This document shows positions 8,746-15,589 of a stretch of 64,000 nt of DNA, in pieces. The first letter of the stretch is position 1. The number at the start of each line of letters is the position of its first letter. The stretch spans positions 1-64,000 of the forward strand of contig LNEV01000007.1 of NCBI GenBank assembly GCA_001464335.1, read 5' to 3'. Position numbers and translations under genes: made by a program. The notes beneath the pieces were generated by a model, which was not told where the DNA came from, did not search any database, and worked only from the letters and a program-made list of their open reading frames with translations. The DNA comes from Rhizobiales bacterium Ga0077545. Its GTDB lineage: Bacteria > Pseudomonadota > Alphaproteobacteria > Rhizobiales > Methylopilaceae.

Positions 8746-9525
8746 ATGCGTGCCCTCTACACCGCCGCAACCGGCATGATGGCTCAGGAGAAGAACGTCG
8801 AAGTCATCTCCAACAACATCGCGAACATGCGCACGACCGGCTACAAGAAGCAGCGGGTCGATTTTCAGGACCTGCTCTACCAGACCTATCGTCGCGCGGG
8901 CACGACAACGTCCGACACCGGCACGATCGCTCCGGTCGGCGTGGAGATCGGCTCCGGCGTCAAGACAGCCGCGACGCCCCGCATCATGAGCCAGGGCGGC
9001 GTCCTGCCGACCGACAAGGAATACGACGTCGCGGTCCGCGGCGAGGGCTTTTTCCGCATCGAAATGCCCGATGGCCGCATCGCCTATACGCGCGACGGAT
9101 CGTTCGAACTGAATCAGGACGGCGTTCTCGTCACTGTCGACGGCTATCAGATCGAAGGCGGCATCACGATCCCGGAAGGCGCCACGAACATTTCCATCAA
9201 CGCCGAGGGCCTCGTTCAGGTTACCGTCGATGGGGCAGTGCAGGATTCAGGTCAGATCCAGCTGTCGCGCTTCATCAACAAATCGGGCCTCGAATCCATC
9301 GGCGACAACTTGTTCGTCGAGACCGAAGCCTCGGGCGCGCCGCTGACCGACGATCCGGGCGGCGAAGGCATGGGCTCGCTTCTTCAGCGCCATCTCGAAC
9401 AGGCCAATGTGAACGCGGTGACCGAGATTTCGGACCTCATAGCCGCGCAGCGTGCCTACGAGATGAATGCCAAGGTCATCTCGGCGGCCGAGGAAATGCT
9501 CCAAGCCACCTCGAACATGCGGTGA
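8746..9525 (+). CDS. flgG: Flagellar distal rod protein FlgG
   Basis: A 259-residue protein, the usual FlgG length. It begins MRALYTAATGMMAQEKNVEVISNNIANMRTTGYKK-like (the axial motif) and ends with the typical ISDLIAAQRAYEMNAKVISAAEEMLQ helix. GAGGAG lies 5 nt upstream of the ATG. The gene starts 10 nt after flgF and its TGA overlaps a possible GTG start of flgA. Confidence 0.96.
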   Translation: MRALYTAATGMMAQEKNVEVISNNIANMRTTGYKKQRVDFQDLLYQTYRRAGTTTSDTGTIAPVGVEIGSGVKTAATPRIMSQGGVLPTDKEYDVAVRGEGFFRIEMPDGRIAYTRDGSFELNQDGVLVTVDGYQIEGGITIPEGATNISINAEGLVQVTVDGAVQDSGQIQLSRFINKSGLESIGDNLFVETEASGAPLTDDPGGEGMGSLLQRHLEQANVNAVTEISDLIAAQRAYEMNAKVISAAEEMLQATSNMR

Positions 9526-9530
9526 GAAAC

Positions 9531-10490
9531 ATGATCCGTACCCTCTCACTTCCTCTCATCGCGCTCCTGCCCTTCATCTGCGCGGCGCACGCGGCCCCGG
9601 TGCTGAAGCCGTCGGTCGTCGTCACGTCGGGCATCGTCACGCTCGGCGATCTCATTTCGGACGCTGGGGCCAATGCGAGCCAGCCCGCTTTTCGCGCGCC
9701 CGATCCAGGTGCGAACGGAGAAGTATCCGTACAGGATGTGCTGGACGCAGCCCGGCGTGCCGGCATTGTCGACATCGAAACATCCGGCCTCGCCAGCATC
9801 CGCGTCGCACGCACCGGCCGCCGCGTCTCCGAGGACGAGATCCGCGTTCCCTTGATCACCGCTCTGGCCGCACAGATCGGCTCCAGCAATCCTGCGGATA
9901 TCGGCGTTCAGATCAACGACAGCTCTAAATCCCTTCACCTGCCGATCGAGGCCCACGGCCTTGTCTCGGTCGACAGCGTGTCATGGGACCGCACGCTCGG
10001 CACATTCGATGCGGTTCTTCGGATCGCACGCACGGACGGTACGGACGAAACGCGTGGCGTGAACGGCAAGGCTTTCGAGACCGAAAGCGTGGTCACGCTG
10101 GTCCGTGCGGTCGAGCGTGGCGCGATCCTCTCGAACGCGGACATCGAGATCGGCTACAGGCCGAAATCCATCACCAAGATGGATGCGCTGTCCTCGCCCG
10201 AAGCCGCTGTCGGCATGCAGGCGCGCCGGGCGATGCGCGAAGGACAGGCCCTGCGCGACACCGACCTCGAACAGCCCTTGCTGATCAAAAGCGGAGCCCA
10301 GGTCGCTATCGTTCTGCGGTCCGGCAACATGACGCTGACTGCCACCGTCCAGGCGCTGCGCGACGGACGTATGGGCGACACGATCCAGGTCGTGAACGTC
10401 CAGTCGAAGCGCACGCTTCAGGCCGTCGTGACCGGCCCCAACCAGGTTTCCATCCACACTCCCCGCACACTTGTGAGCGCTTCGAAATGA
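9531..10490 (+). CDS. flgA: Flagellar P-ring assembly chaperone FlgA
   Basis: A 319-residue periplasmic chaperone for P-ring (FlgI) assembly. It has a signal peptide (MIRTLSLPLIALLPFICAAHA), a SAF domain around VVTLVRAVERGAILSNADIEIGYRP and the C-terminal FlgA motif DGRMGDTIQVVNVQSKRTLQAVV. I prefer ATG 9531 because the signal peptide starts there; a GTG at 9522 overlapping the flgG stop would add three residues. The stop overlaps the flgH start (ATGA). Confidence 0.92.
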   Translation: MIRTLSLPLIALLPFICAAHAAPVLKPSVVVTSGIVTLGDLISDAGANASQPAFRAPDPGANGEVSVQDVLDAARRAGIVDIETSGLASIRVARTGRRVSEDEIRVPLITALAAQIGSSNPADIGVQINDSSKSLHLPIEAHGLVSVDSVSWDRTLGTFDAVLRIARTDGTDETRGVNGKAFETESVVTLVRAVERGAILSNADIEIGYRPKSITKMDALSSPEAAVGMQARRAMREGQALRDTDLEQPLLIKSGAQVAIVLRSGNMTLTATVQALRDGRMGDTIQVVNVQSKRTLQAVVTGPNQVSIHTPRTLVSASK

Positions 10491-11233
10491 ACGCCGTCCC
10501 CACCCATGCCTTCCGCATCGTGAGCCTCGCCCTTGTTGCGCTGACGCTCGCCGGATGCGGCGCGGCCAAACGCCTGAAGAATGTCGGCCGCGAGCCCGCT
10601 CTTTCGGCGATCGACGATCCGACGGCGAAAGCCGGGTATCGTCCGGTTCAGATGCCGATGCCGGAGCCGACCGCTCCTCATTTCAACAACAACTCGCTGT
10701 GGCGGACCGGCTCGCGCGCCTTCTTCAAGGATCAGCGCGCCTCGCGCGTCGGCGATCTTCTGACCGTCAAGGTCAAGTTTTCCGACAAGGCCGAGATGGA
10801 GAACAAGACAGAGCGTACGCGCACCGGTGACGAGAAGATGGGCGTGCCCAATCTGTTTGGCCTCGAAACCAAGATGCCGACGGCGATGAACCCATCAAGT
10901 CTTGTCAGCACGAATTCCAGTTCGGTGTCGGCGGGCGAAGGCAAGGTCGACCGCTCCGAAGCGCTGACGACCAATGTCGCCGCCGTCGTGACGCAGATCC
11001 TGCCGAACGGGAACATGGTGATCGAAGGCCGCCAGGAAATCCGCGTCAATTTCGAGATTCGCGAACTCATCGTCGCCGGTATCGTGCGGCCGGAAGACAT
11101 CCAGTCCGACAACGTCATCGACAGCAACAAGATCGCCGAAGCACGCATCGCCTACGGCGGACGCGGACAGATCACCGATGTCCAGCAGCCGCGTTACGGG
11201 CAGCAGGTCATGGATATCGTTCTTCCCTTCTGA
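10487..11233 (+). CDS. flgH: Flagellar L-ring lipoprotein FlgH
   Basis: A 248-residue outer-membrane L-ring protein. The lipobox LTLAGC is at about residues 19-24, followed by the FlgH core with SLWRTGSRAFFKDQRASRVGDLLTVKV and the C-terminal YGGRGQITDVQQPRYGQQVMDIVLPF. The start overlaps the flgA stop by ATGA, indicating coupling. It is the last gene of the operon and is followed by a strong terminator at 11301. Confidence 0.95.
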   Translation: MNAVPTHAFRIVSLALVALTLAGCGAAKRLKNVGREPALSAIDDPTAKAGYRPVQMPMPEPTAPHFNNNSLWRTGSRAFFKDQRASRVGDLLTVKVKFSDKAEMENKTERTRTGDEKMGVPNLFGLETKMPTAMNPSSLVSTNSSSVSAGEGKVDRSEALTTNVAAVVTQILPNGNMVIEGRQEIRVNFEIRELIVAGIVRPEDIQSDNVIDSNKIAEARIAYGGRGQITDVQQPRYGQQVMDIVLPF

Positions 11234-11300
11234 TCTTCCCGACCGAAGCCGGGGACGCCCGGCTTCCATCTGCCGCTCTCCCTTCCCCGGAGAACGGCAC

Positions 11301-11337
11301 AGCGGCCCTCGCCTTCCCCGCGAGGGCCGCTTTCTTT
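11301..11337 (+). terminator. Rho-independent terminator after flgH
   Basis: Perfect 12-bp arms (11301-11312 and 11320-11331, AGCGGCCCTCGC) with a 7-nt loop, followed by TTCTTT. It ends the flgFGAH transcript. Confidence 0.85.
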
Positions 11338-11460
11338 CGTAAAGACATGGATCGACAGAACGGCCGCACGCGAACGGTTCAGGCGGCGCCACGGCGACCG
11401 ACAACGGAAGAACAGCAAAGAGTGAAAAAACCGGGGGCTCTTGGGGCGCTTCTCATCGAG

Positions 11461-11496
11461 GAAAAGCGTGAGGGGCACGCACCGCATGCCCCTCAC
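11461..11496 (-). terminator. Rho-independent terminator of dksA
   Basis: 10-bp arms (11468-11477 and 11487-11496, GTGAGGGGCA) with a 9-nt loop, 6 nt after the dksA stop on the minus strand, followed by GCTTTTC in that direction. Confidence 0.8.
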
Positions 11497-11501
11497 TCTG
11501 A

Positions 11502-11912
11502 TTATTCGTCGCGGTAGACCCGCTCGCGACGTTCGTGGCGTTCCTGCGCTTCGACCGACAAGGTTGCGATGGGACGCGCATCGAGCCGCTTCAGCGAAAT
11601 CGGCTCACCCGTCTCCTCGCAATAGCCGTAAGAACCATCCTCGATCCGCTTCAGCGCCGCGTCGATCTTCGAAATCAGCTTGCGCTGGCGATCGCGTGCC
11701 CGGAGCTCGATGGCGCGGTCGGTTTCCGACGAGGCGCGATCGACTAGATCGGGGTGATTCTGGTTTTCGTCCTGCAGGTGTTCGAGCGTCTCCTTGCTTT
11801 CATGGAGGATCTCCTCCTTCCAGCGCAGGAGCTTGTGGCGAAAATATTCGCGCTGCCGCTCGCTCATGAAGGCCTCGGATTCCGAAGGCCGGTACTCGTC
11901 CTTCAATTCCAT
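11502..11912 (-). CDS. dksA: RNA polymerase-binding protein DksA
   Basis: A 136-residue DksA/TraR protein. It has the N-terminal coiled coil (REYFRHKLLRWKEEILHESKETLEHL ... VDRASSETDRAIELRARDRQRKLI) and the C-terminal finger region. Of the four zinc cysteines only one remains (GYCEETGEPISLKRLDARPIATLSVEAQERHE), as in other alphaproteobacterial DksA proteins. The coiled-coil tip has D and A in DRASSETD, as needed for DksA activity. I chose ATG 11912 (MELKDEYRPSES); the frame is open further upstream but without conservation. DksA works with ppGpp at promoters. Its presence inside the flagellar block recalls the gene order of other alphaproteobacteria. Confidence 0.92.
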   Translation of the reverse strand: MELKDEYRPSESEAFMSERQREYFRHKLLRWKEEILHESKETLEHLQDENQNHPDLVDRASSETDRAIELRARDRQRKLISKIDAALKRIEDGSYGYCEETGEPISLKRLDARPIATLSVEAQERHERRERVYRDE

Positions 11913-12089
11913 CTTTGCCCGCACCCCTTGTTGACTGCCGCGAATCCCGCAATCCGTGGAACAGCCCCTTCGAAAGAGGTCGGGAATATAGCCACGCTTT
12001 GTTCTAGGTACAATGGCTTTCGATTCCGCAGGAAATGGCTGATTCAAAAGGGCTTTCTGTTGAGATCGCCCTGACGCGGGCAAAACGCC

Positions 12090-12500
12090 TCAGCTCGTTC
12101 TGCGCGAAAGCTTGGCCAGCTCCACCTGCGCCCGCAGGTCGATTTCGTCGAGCACGTTTTCCAGACCGGCATCCTCGGAGGGCTCCCGCCCGGCAAGAGC
12201 CGAGGTCAGGTTTTCGAGCGTTCCCGGCGACAACGTCCCGCCCAGAACGTCGAGTTTCACCTGATCCAGAAGGTCAAGGATCTTCCGCCCACGCGCCGAA
12301 GCCTTCCGGCGGCGCTCCGTCGGCGTATCCACGGACTGAAGTGCCAGAAGGGCGTCGAGCCCATGCGCGGCCATCGCAGTTGAGGCGCGCGACGCAGGCG
12401 CCTGCTGGCTTGTCTCCGGGAGCGAAAAGCCGGAACCCGAAACGGTTCGCTTTGCTCCCTGAGCGCCCTGCCCGATCCTGTTTGGTCCCTCGACCCGCAT
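12090..12500 (-). CDS. fliX: Flagellar assembly regulator FliX
   Basis: A 136-residue class II flagellar assembly regulator. It begins MRVEGPNRIGQ and continues with a polar stretch and a helical C-terminal half (ALLALQSVDTPTERRRKASARGRKILDLLDQVKLDVL ... LRAQVELAKLS), typical of FliX. In Caulobacter, FliX binds the sigma-54 activator FlbD and links basal-body assembly to late flagellar transcription. GGAG precedes the ATG at 12500. The gene is divergent from flgI, and their shared region carries a CtrA box, FlbD-like palindromes and a -24/-12 promoter. Confidence 0.85.
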   Translation of the reverse strand: MRVEGPNRIGQGAQGAKRTVSGSGFSLPETSQQAPASRASTAMAAHGLDALLALQSVDTPTERRRKASARGRKILDLLDQVKLDVLGGTLSPGTLENLTSALAGREPSEDAGLENVLDEIDLRAQVELAKLSRRTS

Positions 12501-12557
12501 GTCCTGGCTCCACGGCACGAATCGCACCGTCCGAAGGCAAGCCTCGGCCGGACGTGA

Positions 12558-12573
12558 TTAACCACCCGTTAAC
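12558..12573. promoter_or_regulatory. CtrA-type box in the fliX-flgI region
   Basis: TTAA-CCACCCG-TTAAC is an exact TTAA-N7-TTAAC match. It lies 58 bp upstream of the fliX start, where a promoter would be expected, so fliX is the likelier target. A further TTAACCAT half-site is at 12678-12685. Confidence 0.6.
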
Positions 12574-12575
12574 GC

Positions 12576-12594
12576 CCCGGCAAAACTTGCCGGG
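12576..12594. promoter_or_regulatory. FlbD/ftr-like palindrome upstream of flgI
   Basis: CCCGGCAA-AAC-TTGCCGGG, perfect 8-bp arms with a 3-nt centre. The core (12579-12591) has the same length and form as those upstream of flgF and flgE. It is 137 bp before the flgI start. A related single element, CTCGGCAAAAGACC..., follows at 12609-12628. Confidence 0.6.
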
Positions 12595-12688
12595 CAGGCA
12601 TGTTTGACCTCGGCAAAAGACCGTCGAGCGCCCATCGTCCCGTCATAAATATACATATAAACCAGATACTTGAGACGTTAACCATAAA

Positions 12689-12704
12689 GGGCACGGTTCT
12701 GGCA
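12689..12704 (+). promoter_or_regulatory. Sigma-54-type promoter of flgI
   Basis: GGGCACG-GTTC-TGGCA keeps the invariant GG (-24) and GC (-12) at the exact 12-nt spacing of the consensus TGGCACG-N4-TTGCA, with two mismatches. Transcription would start near 12715, just before the flgI RBS and ATG (12728). Confidence 0.6.
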
Positions 12705-12727
12705 TTGCTCCCGTCAAGGAGACTGTC

Positions 12728-14023
12728 ATGCAGCGTTCGATGTCCATCCTGATCCGCAATGTGACCCTTGCAGCGTTAACTGCTGGAGCCATCCTTGCCG
12801 TCTCCCATGCACGCGCCGCGGAACCCCCGCCCTATGCCTCGGGCGGAACCACGCCGGGCATCCGCACATATGTCGTGCCGAGCGGACCTGTCGTCGCTGC
12901 GGTCACGGCTCCGGCCGATGCCCCCTACTGGAAACGGGACGAATTCAGCGGGGCCGGCCAGCCGGGACAGGCCGGGCCGACCTCCGCGCGCATCAAGGAT
13001 CTCATCGACATCGAGGGCGTGCGTGAAAACCAGCTCATCGGTTACGGCCTCGTCGTCGGCCTCAACGGCACCGGCGACAGCCTGAACGCCTCGCCGTTTA
13101 CCCGCCAGTCGCTCATCGCCATGCTCGAGCGCCTTGGCGTCAATACACGAAACGCAACGCTGCGGACGAAGAACGTCGCCGCCGTCATGGTCACCGCAAG
13201 CCTGCCGCCCTTCGGCACGCAGGGTACGCGGATCGACATAACCGTCTCGGCCATGGGCGATGCCACGAGCCTTCAGGGCGGCACGCTTCTGGTCACCCCT
13301 CTGCTGGGTGCGGACGGCGAAGTCTACGCTGTCGGCCAGGGGCCGGTCGCCGTCATCGGTTTTCAGGCGGAAGGCGCGGCCGCGAAAGTCGTTCGTGGCG
13401 TACCGACGACCGGGCGCATCTCGAACGGCGCCCTCGTGGAACGCGAAATCGAATTCGCGCTCGCCAACGCGACCGCGGTACGTCTGGCCTTGCGCAATCC
13501 CGACCTCACGACGGCGCGCCGCATCGCGGGTGCTATCAACACGCTGCTGGGAGAAGCCGCCGCCGAGCCGCGCGATCCCGCGACCGTGCAGCTAATCGTT
13601 CCGCTCAGCTACAAGAACAATCTCATCCGCCTTCTCACCGAGATCGAGCAATTGCGCGTCCAGCCCGACAACACCGCCAAGGTGGTGATCGACGAGCGGT
13701 CGGGCATCATCGTCATGGGCCGCGAAGTGCGCGTGTCCACCGTTGCGGTGGCACAGGGCAACCTCACCGTCACGATCAGCGAACAGCCGATCGTCAGCCA
13801 GCCGGATCCGTTCAGCGACGGCGAAACCGTCGTCGTGCCGCGCACCACGGTGCAGGTCGACGACGAAAGCCACCGCCAGCTCGCCATCGTGCAACAGGGC
13901 GTGACTTTGCAGGAACTCGTCGACGGGCTGAATTCGCTCGGCATCGGACCGCGCGATCTTATCGGCATCCTTCAGGCCATTAAGGCGTCGGGCGCGCTGC
14001 AAGCCGAAATCGAGGTGATGTAA
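12728..14023 (+). CDS. flgI: Flagellar P-ring protein FlgI
   Basis: A 431-residue periplasmic P-ring protein. The signal peptide ends at SHARAAE (about residue 30). The conserved core starts only at residue 87 with ARIKDLIDIEGVRENQLIGYGLVVGLNGTGDS, so a 55-residue Gly/Pro/Ala-rich stretch is inserted between the two; FlgI is usually about 370 residues. The C-terminus has TTVQVDDESHRQLAIVQQGVTLQELVDGLNSLGIGPRDLI, typical of the family. AAGGAG precedes the ATG. Its stop overlaps the next start (TAATG). Confidence 0.95.
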   Translation: MQRSMSILIRNVTLAALTAGAILAVSHARAAEPPPYASGGTTPGIRTYVVPSGPVVAAVTAPADAPYWKRDEFSGAGQPGQAGPTSARIKDLIDIEGVRENQLIGYGLVVGLNGTGDSLNASPFTRQSLIAMLERLGVNTRNATLRTKNVAAVMVTASLPPFGTQGTRIDITVSAMGDATSLQGGTLLVTPLLGADGEVYAVGQGPVAVIGFQAEGAAAKVVRGVPTTGRISNGALVEREIEFALANATAVRLALRNPDLTTARRIAGAINTLLGEAAAEPRDPATVQLIVPLSYKNNLIRLLTEIEQLRVQPDNTAKVVIDERSGIIVMGREVRVSTVAVAQGNLTVTISEQPIVSQPDPFSDGETVVVPRTTVQVDDESHRQLAIVQQGVTLQELVDGLNSLGIGPRDLIGILQAIKASGALQAEIEVM

Positions 14024-14349
14024 TGACACCTGCGAACGGCTCCCACATCCTCGCGCAGCTTTCGGGCCTTTCGGGCGGCACGACGGCTCCCGGAAAGACC
14101 GCGAGCCTGGAAAAGGCACAGAACGAAGCGCGCGAATTCGAAAGCGTGTTTCTCTCCAATGTTCTCAACGGGATGTTTGCGACCCTGGAAGAAGGGTCCG
14201 GCCCCCTCGGTGGCGGAGGCGCCGGCGGCGAGACCTGGCGGTCCTTCCTCGTCGACGAATACGCCAAGGAAATCACACAGGCCGGCGGCATCGGAATCGC
14301 CGACCAGGTCATGCGCGAGCTTATCTCTGTTCAGGAGCAGTCTCTATAA
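14023..14349 (+). CDS. flgJ: Rod-binding protein (FlgJ N-domain type)
   Basis: A 108-residue protein matching only the rod-binding half of FlgJ (EKAQNEAREFESVFLSNVLNGMFATLEEGSG ... WRSFLVDEYAKEITQAGGIGIADQVMREL). The muramidase half is absent, as usual in alphaproteobacteria, where a separate enzyme cuts the peptidoglycan. It caps the growing rod in the periplasm. Start and stop both overlap the neighbours by a TAATG arrangement. Confidence 0.88.
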   Translation: MTPANGSHILAQLSGLSGGTTAPGKTASLEKAQNEAREFESVFLSNVLNGMFATLEEGSGPLGGGGAGGETWRSFLVDEYAKEITQAGGIGIADQVMRELISVQEQSL

Positions 14350-14807
14350 TGTCAAATGCGGCAACCACACTCCCCACCCGTGACGAAGCCGGCCAGATGG
14401 TCGATCGTATTGTCGAAACGGTGGAGCGCCTGACATCGGTCATGCAGCGCGAGACCGAGCTCATCCGCGCGGCCAAGCTGAAGGAAGCGACCCAGCTCGT
14501 CGAAGACAAGGCGACTCTGGCGGGCGTGTACCAGCGCGAGCTGGAGGCCGTTCGCGCGGCAGCTTCCGTGATCGGACGCCTTGTGCCCGACCGCGCCGAC
14601 GTGCTGCGCATGCGGCTTGCCGGGCTTCAGGAGACATTGTCGGTCAATCTCGCTGTTGTCGGTACGGCACGCGCCGTCGCCGAAGACATGATGCGTACGG
14701 TGGCGGACGAAGTGTCCAAGCGCGAACGCCCGCAGGTCTACGGCCAGCACGGCACGGTTGCGCAGGCACCCCGCTCGGCGTCGCTGACGGTGTCGCGCCG
14801 CTCGTAA
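14349..14807 (+). CDS. FlgN-like flagellar export chaperone
   Basis: A 152-residue, almost entirely helical protein (EAGQMVDRIVETVERLTSVMQRETELIRAAKLKEATQL ...) with the length and heptad pattern of FlgN, the export chaperone that delivers FlgK and FlgL. The tail is Ser/Arg-rich. It is the last gene of flgI-flgJ-flgN, translationally coupled to flgJ (TAATG). The family call rests on pattern and position, not on single diagnostic residues. Confidence 0.7.
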   Translation: MSNAATTLPTRDEAGQMVDRIVETVERLTSVMQRETELIRAAKLKEATQLVEDKATLAGVYQRELEAVRAAASVIGRLVPDRADVLRMRLAGLQETLSVNLAVVGTARAVAEDMMRTVADEVSKRERPQVYGQHGTVAQAPRSASLTVSRRS

Positions 14808-14835
14808 AAGCCGCTACTGTGCCGCAACCGGAGCG

Positions 14836-14851
14836 CTCGGCAAAAATTTCC
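14836..14851. promoter_or_regulatory. Half-conserved FlbD-like element
   Basis: CTCGGCAAAAATTTCC matches the left half and centre of the 13-bp palindromes near flgF, flgI and flgE, but the right arm is degenerate. It lies 138 bp upstream of the flaG-like start, a distance like that of the others. A short palindrome AGTCT-TTTT-AGACT follows at 14890-14903. Confidence 0.35.
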
Positions 14852-14973
14852 AGCTCTTAAGAAAAAGTTGATTCACCACATTTCTTGGGAGTCTTTTTAG
14901 ACTTGTCCCCGATTATTCTGCAGGTCTGCCGGAAGGTTTCCGGCGCCAGGAGCGGAATGAAAGGCGACAGGAT

Positions 14974-15372
14974 ATGGACGCCGCGCTTGCACCTCGGGTT
15001 TACCACACGGCCGCGCCGCTTCCGCTGCGCGCCGATGTGACGCCTGTGCCTGCGGCGGTTCCCACACTGTTGCCGCAACCCTCCCAAAGCGTGGCGGCTC
15101 TTGCCGAGCAGTCCGCGAGCAGCTTCGACGGCAACCGCGCGCGCGCACGTGCCGAACTGCCCCATGACCGCCTCTCGGACGACGTGCTTCGCGAAATCGA
15201 ACGCGAAATCGAGTTTCGCGACGAGACCAACGACCTCGTCGTCAAACGGCTCGACAGCCTGACCGGCGAGGTTCTGAGCCAGTTTCCGGCAGAAAGCCTG
15301 CTCAAGCTGCGCGCCTATGTGCAGCAGGAAATGTCAAAGAGCGTCGGGCCGTTCCTCGCTCGATCGATCTGA
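14974..15372 (+). CDS. FlaG-like flagellar protein
   Basis: A 132-residue protein with an unstructured Pro/Ala-rich first half. The C-terminal domain (about residues 75-125) reads IEFRDETNDLVVKRLDSLTGEVLSQFPAESLLKLRAY, which follows the FlaG pattern (a strand with LVVKVVDSxTGEVIRQIP and a final helix). FlaG proteins influence filament length. It sits directly before the flagellin genes, which supports the assignment. Similarity is to a short motif only, so the call stays moderate. Confidence 0.6.
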   Translation: MDAALAPRVYHTAAPLPLRADVTPVPAAVPTLLPQPSQSVAALAEQSASSFDGNRARARAELPHDRLSDDVLREIEREIEFRDETNDLVVKRLDSLTGEVLSQFPAESLLKLRAYVQQEMSKSVGPFLARSI

Positions 15373-15416
15373 GTCTCACCACGAAAACGTGCGTGCTTAC
15401 CCGGTAGAAAACGCCG

Positions 15417-15435
15417 GTAACGCCCCGTTAACCAT
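15417..15435. promoter_or_regulatory. CtrA-type box upstream of flagellin 1
   Basis: GTAA-CGCCCCG-TTAACCAT, one mismatch to TTAA-N7-TTAA and a perfect extended half-site TTAACCAT. It lies 155-173 bp before the start of the flagellin gene. Confidence 0.5.
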
Positions 15436-15499
15436 GTTTTGAAGAACACCGCCCTGAACGGAACCGGGCGCCCATTGACCGCACGTTTCGGTTCGCGGG

Positions 15500-15514
15500 T
15501 TAACCACGCGTTAT
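15500..15514. promoter_or_regulatory. Second CtrA-type box upstream of flagellin 1
   Basis: TTAA-CCACGCG-TTAT, one mismatch to TTAA-N7-TTAA. It lies 76-90 bp before the ATG, near where the promoter should be. I found no -24/-12 element in this intergenic region. Confidence 0.5.
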
Positions 15515-15538
15515 GCCGTGCGATGCCAGAAATCCGGC

Positions 15539-15556
15539 AGCTTCCAGAAGGAAGTT
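15539..15556 (+). promoter_or_regulatory. Leader hairpin of flagellin 1 (possible FlbT target)
   Basis: AGCTTCC-AGAA-GGAAGTT can form a 7-bp stem (with one G-U pair) and a 4-nt loop, ending 33 nt before the ATG. The second flagellin has the same GCTTCC-N4-GGAAG hairpin at the same distance. FlbT-family proteins act on flagellin mRNA leaders, which is the basis for the functional guess. Confidence 0.5.
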
Positions 15557-15589
15557 CACTCGTATTGCTCCTAGGAAAGGGGTTTCTCA

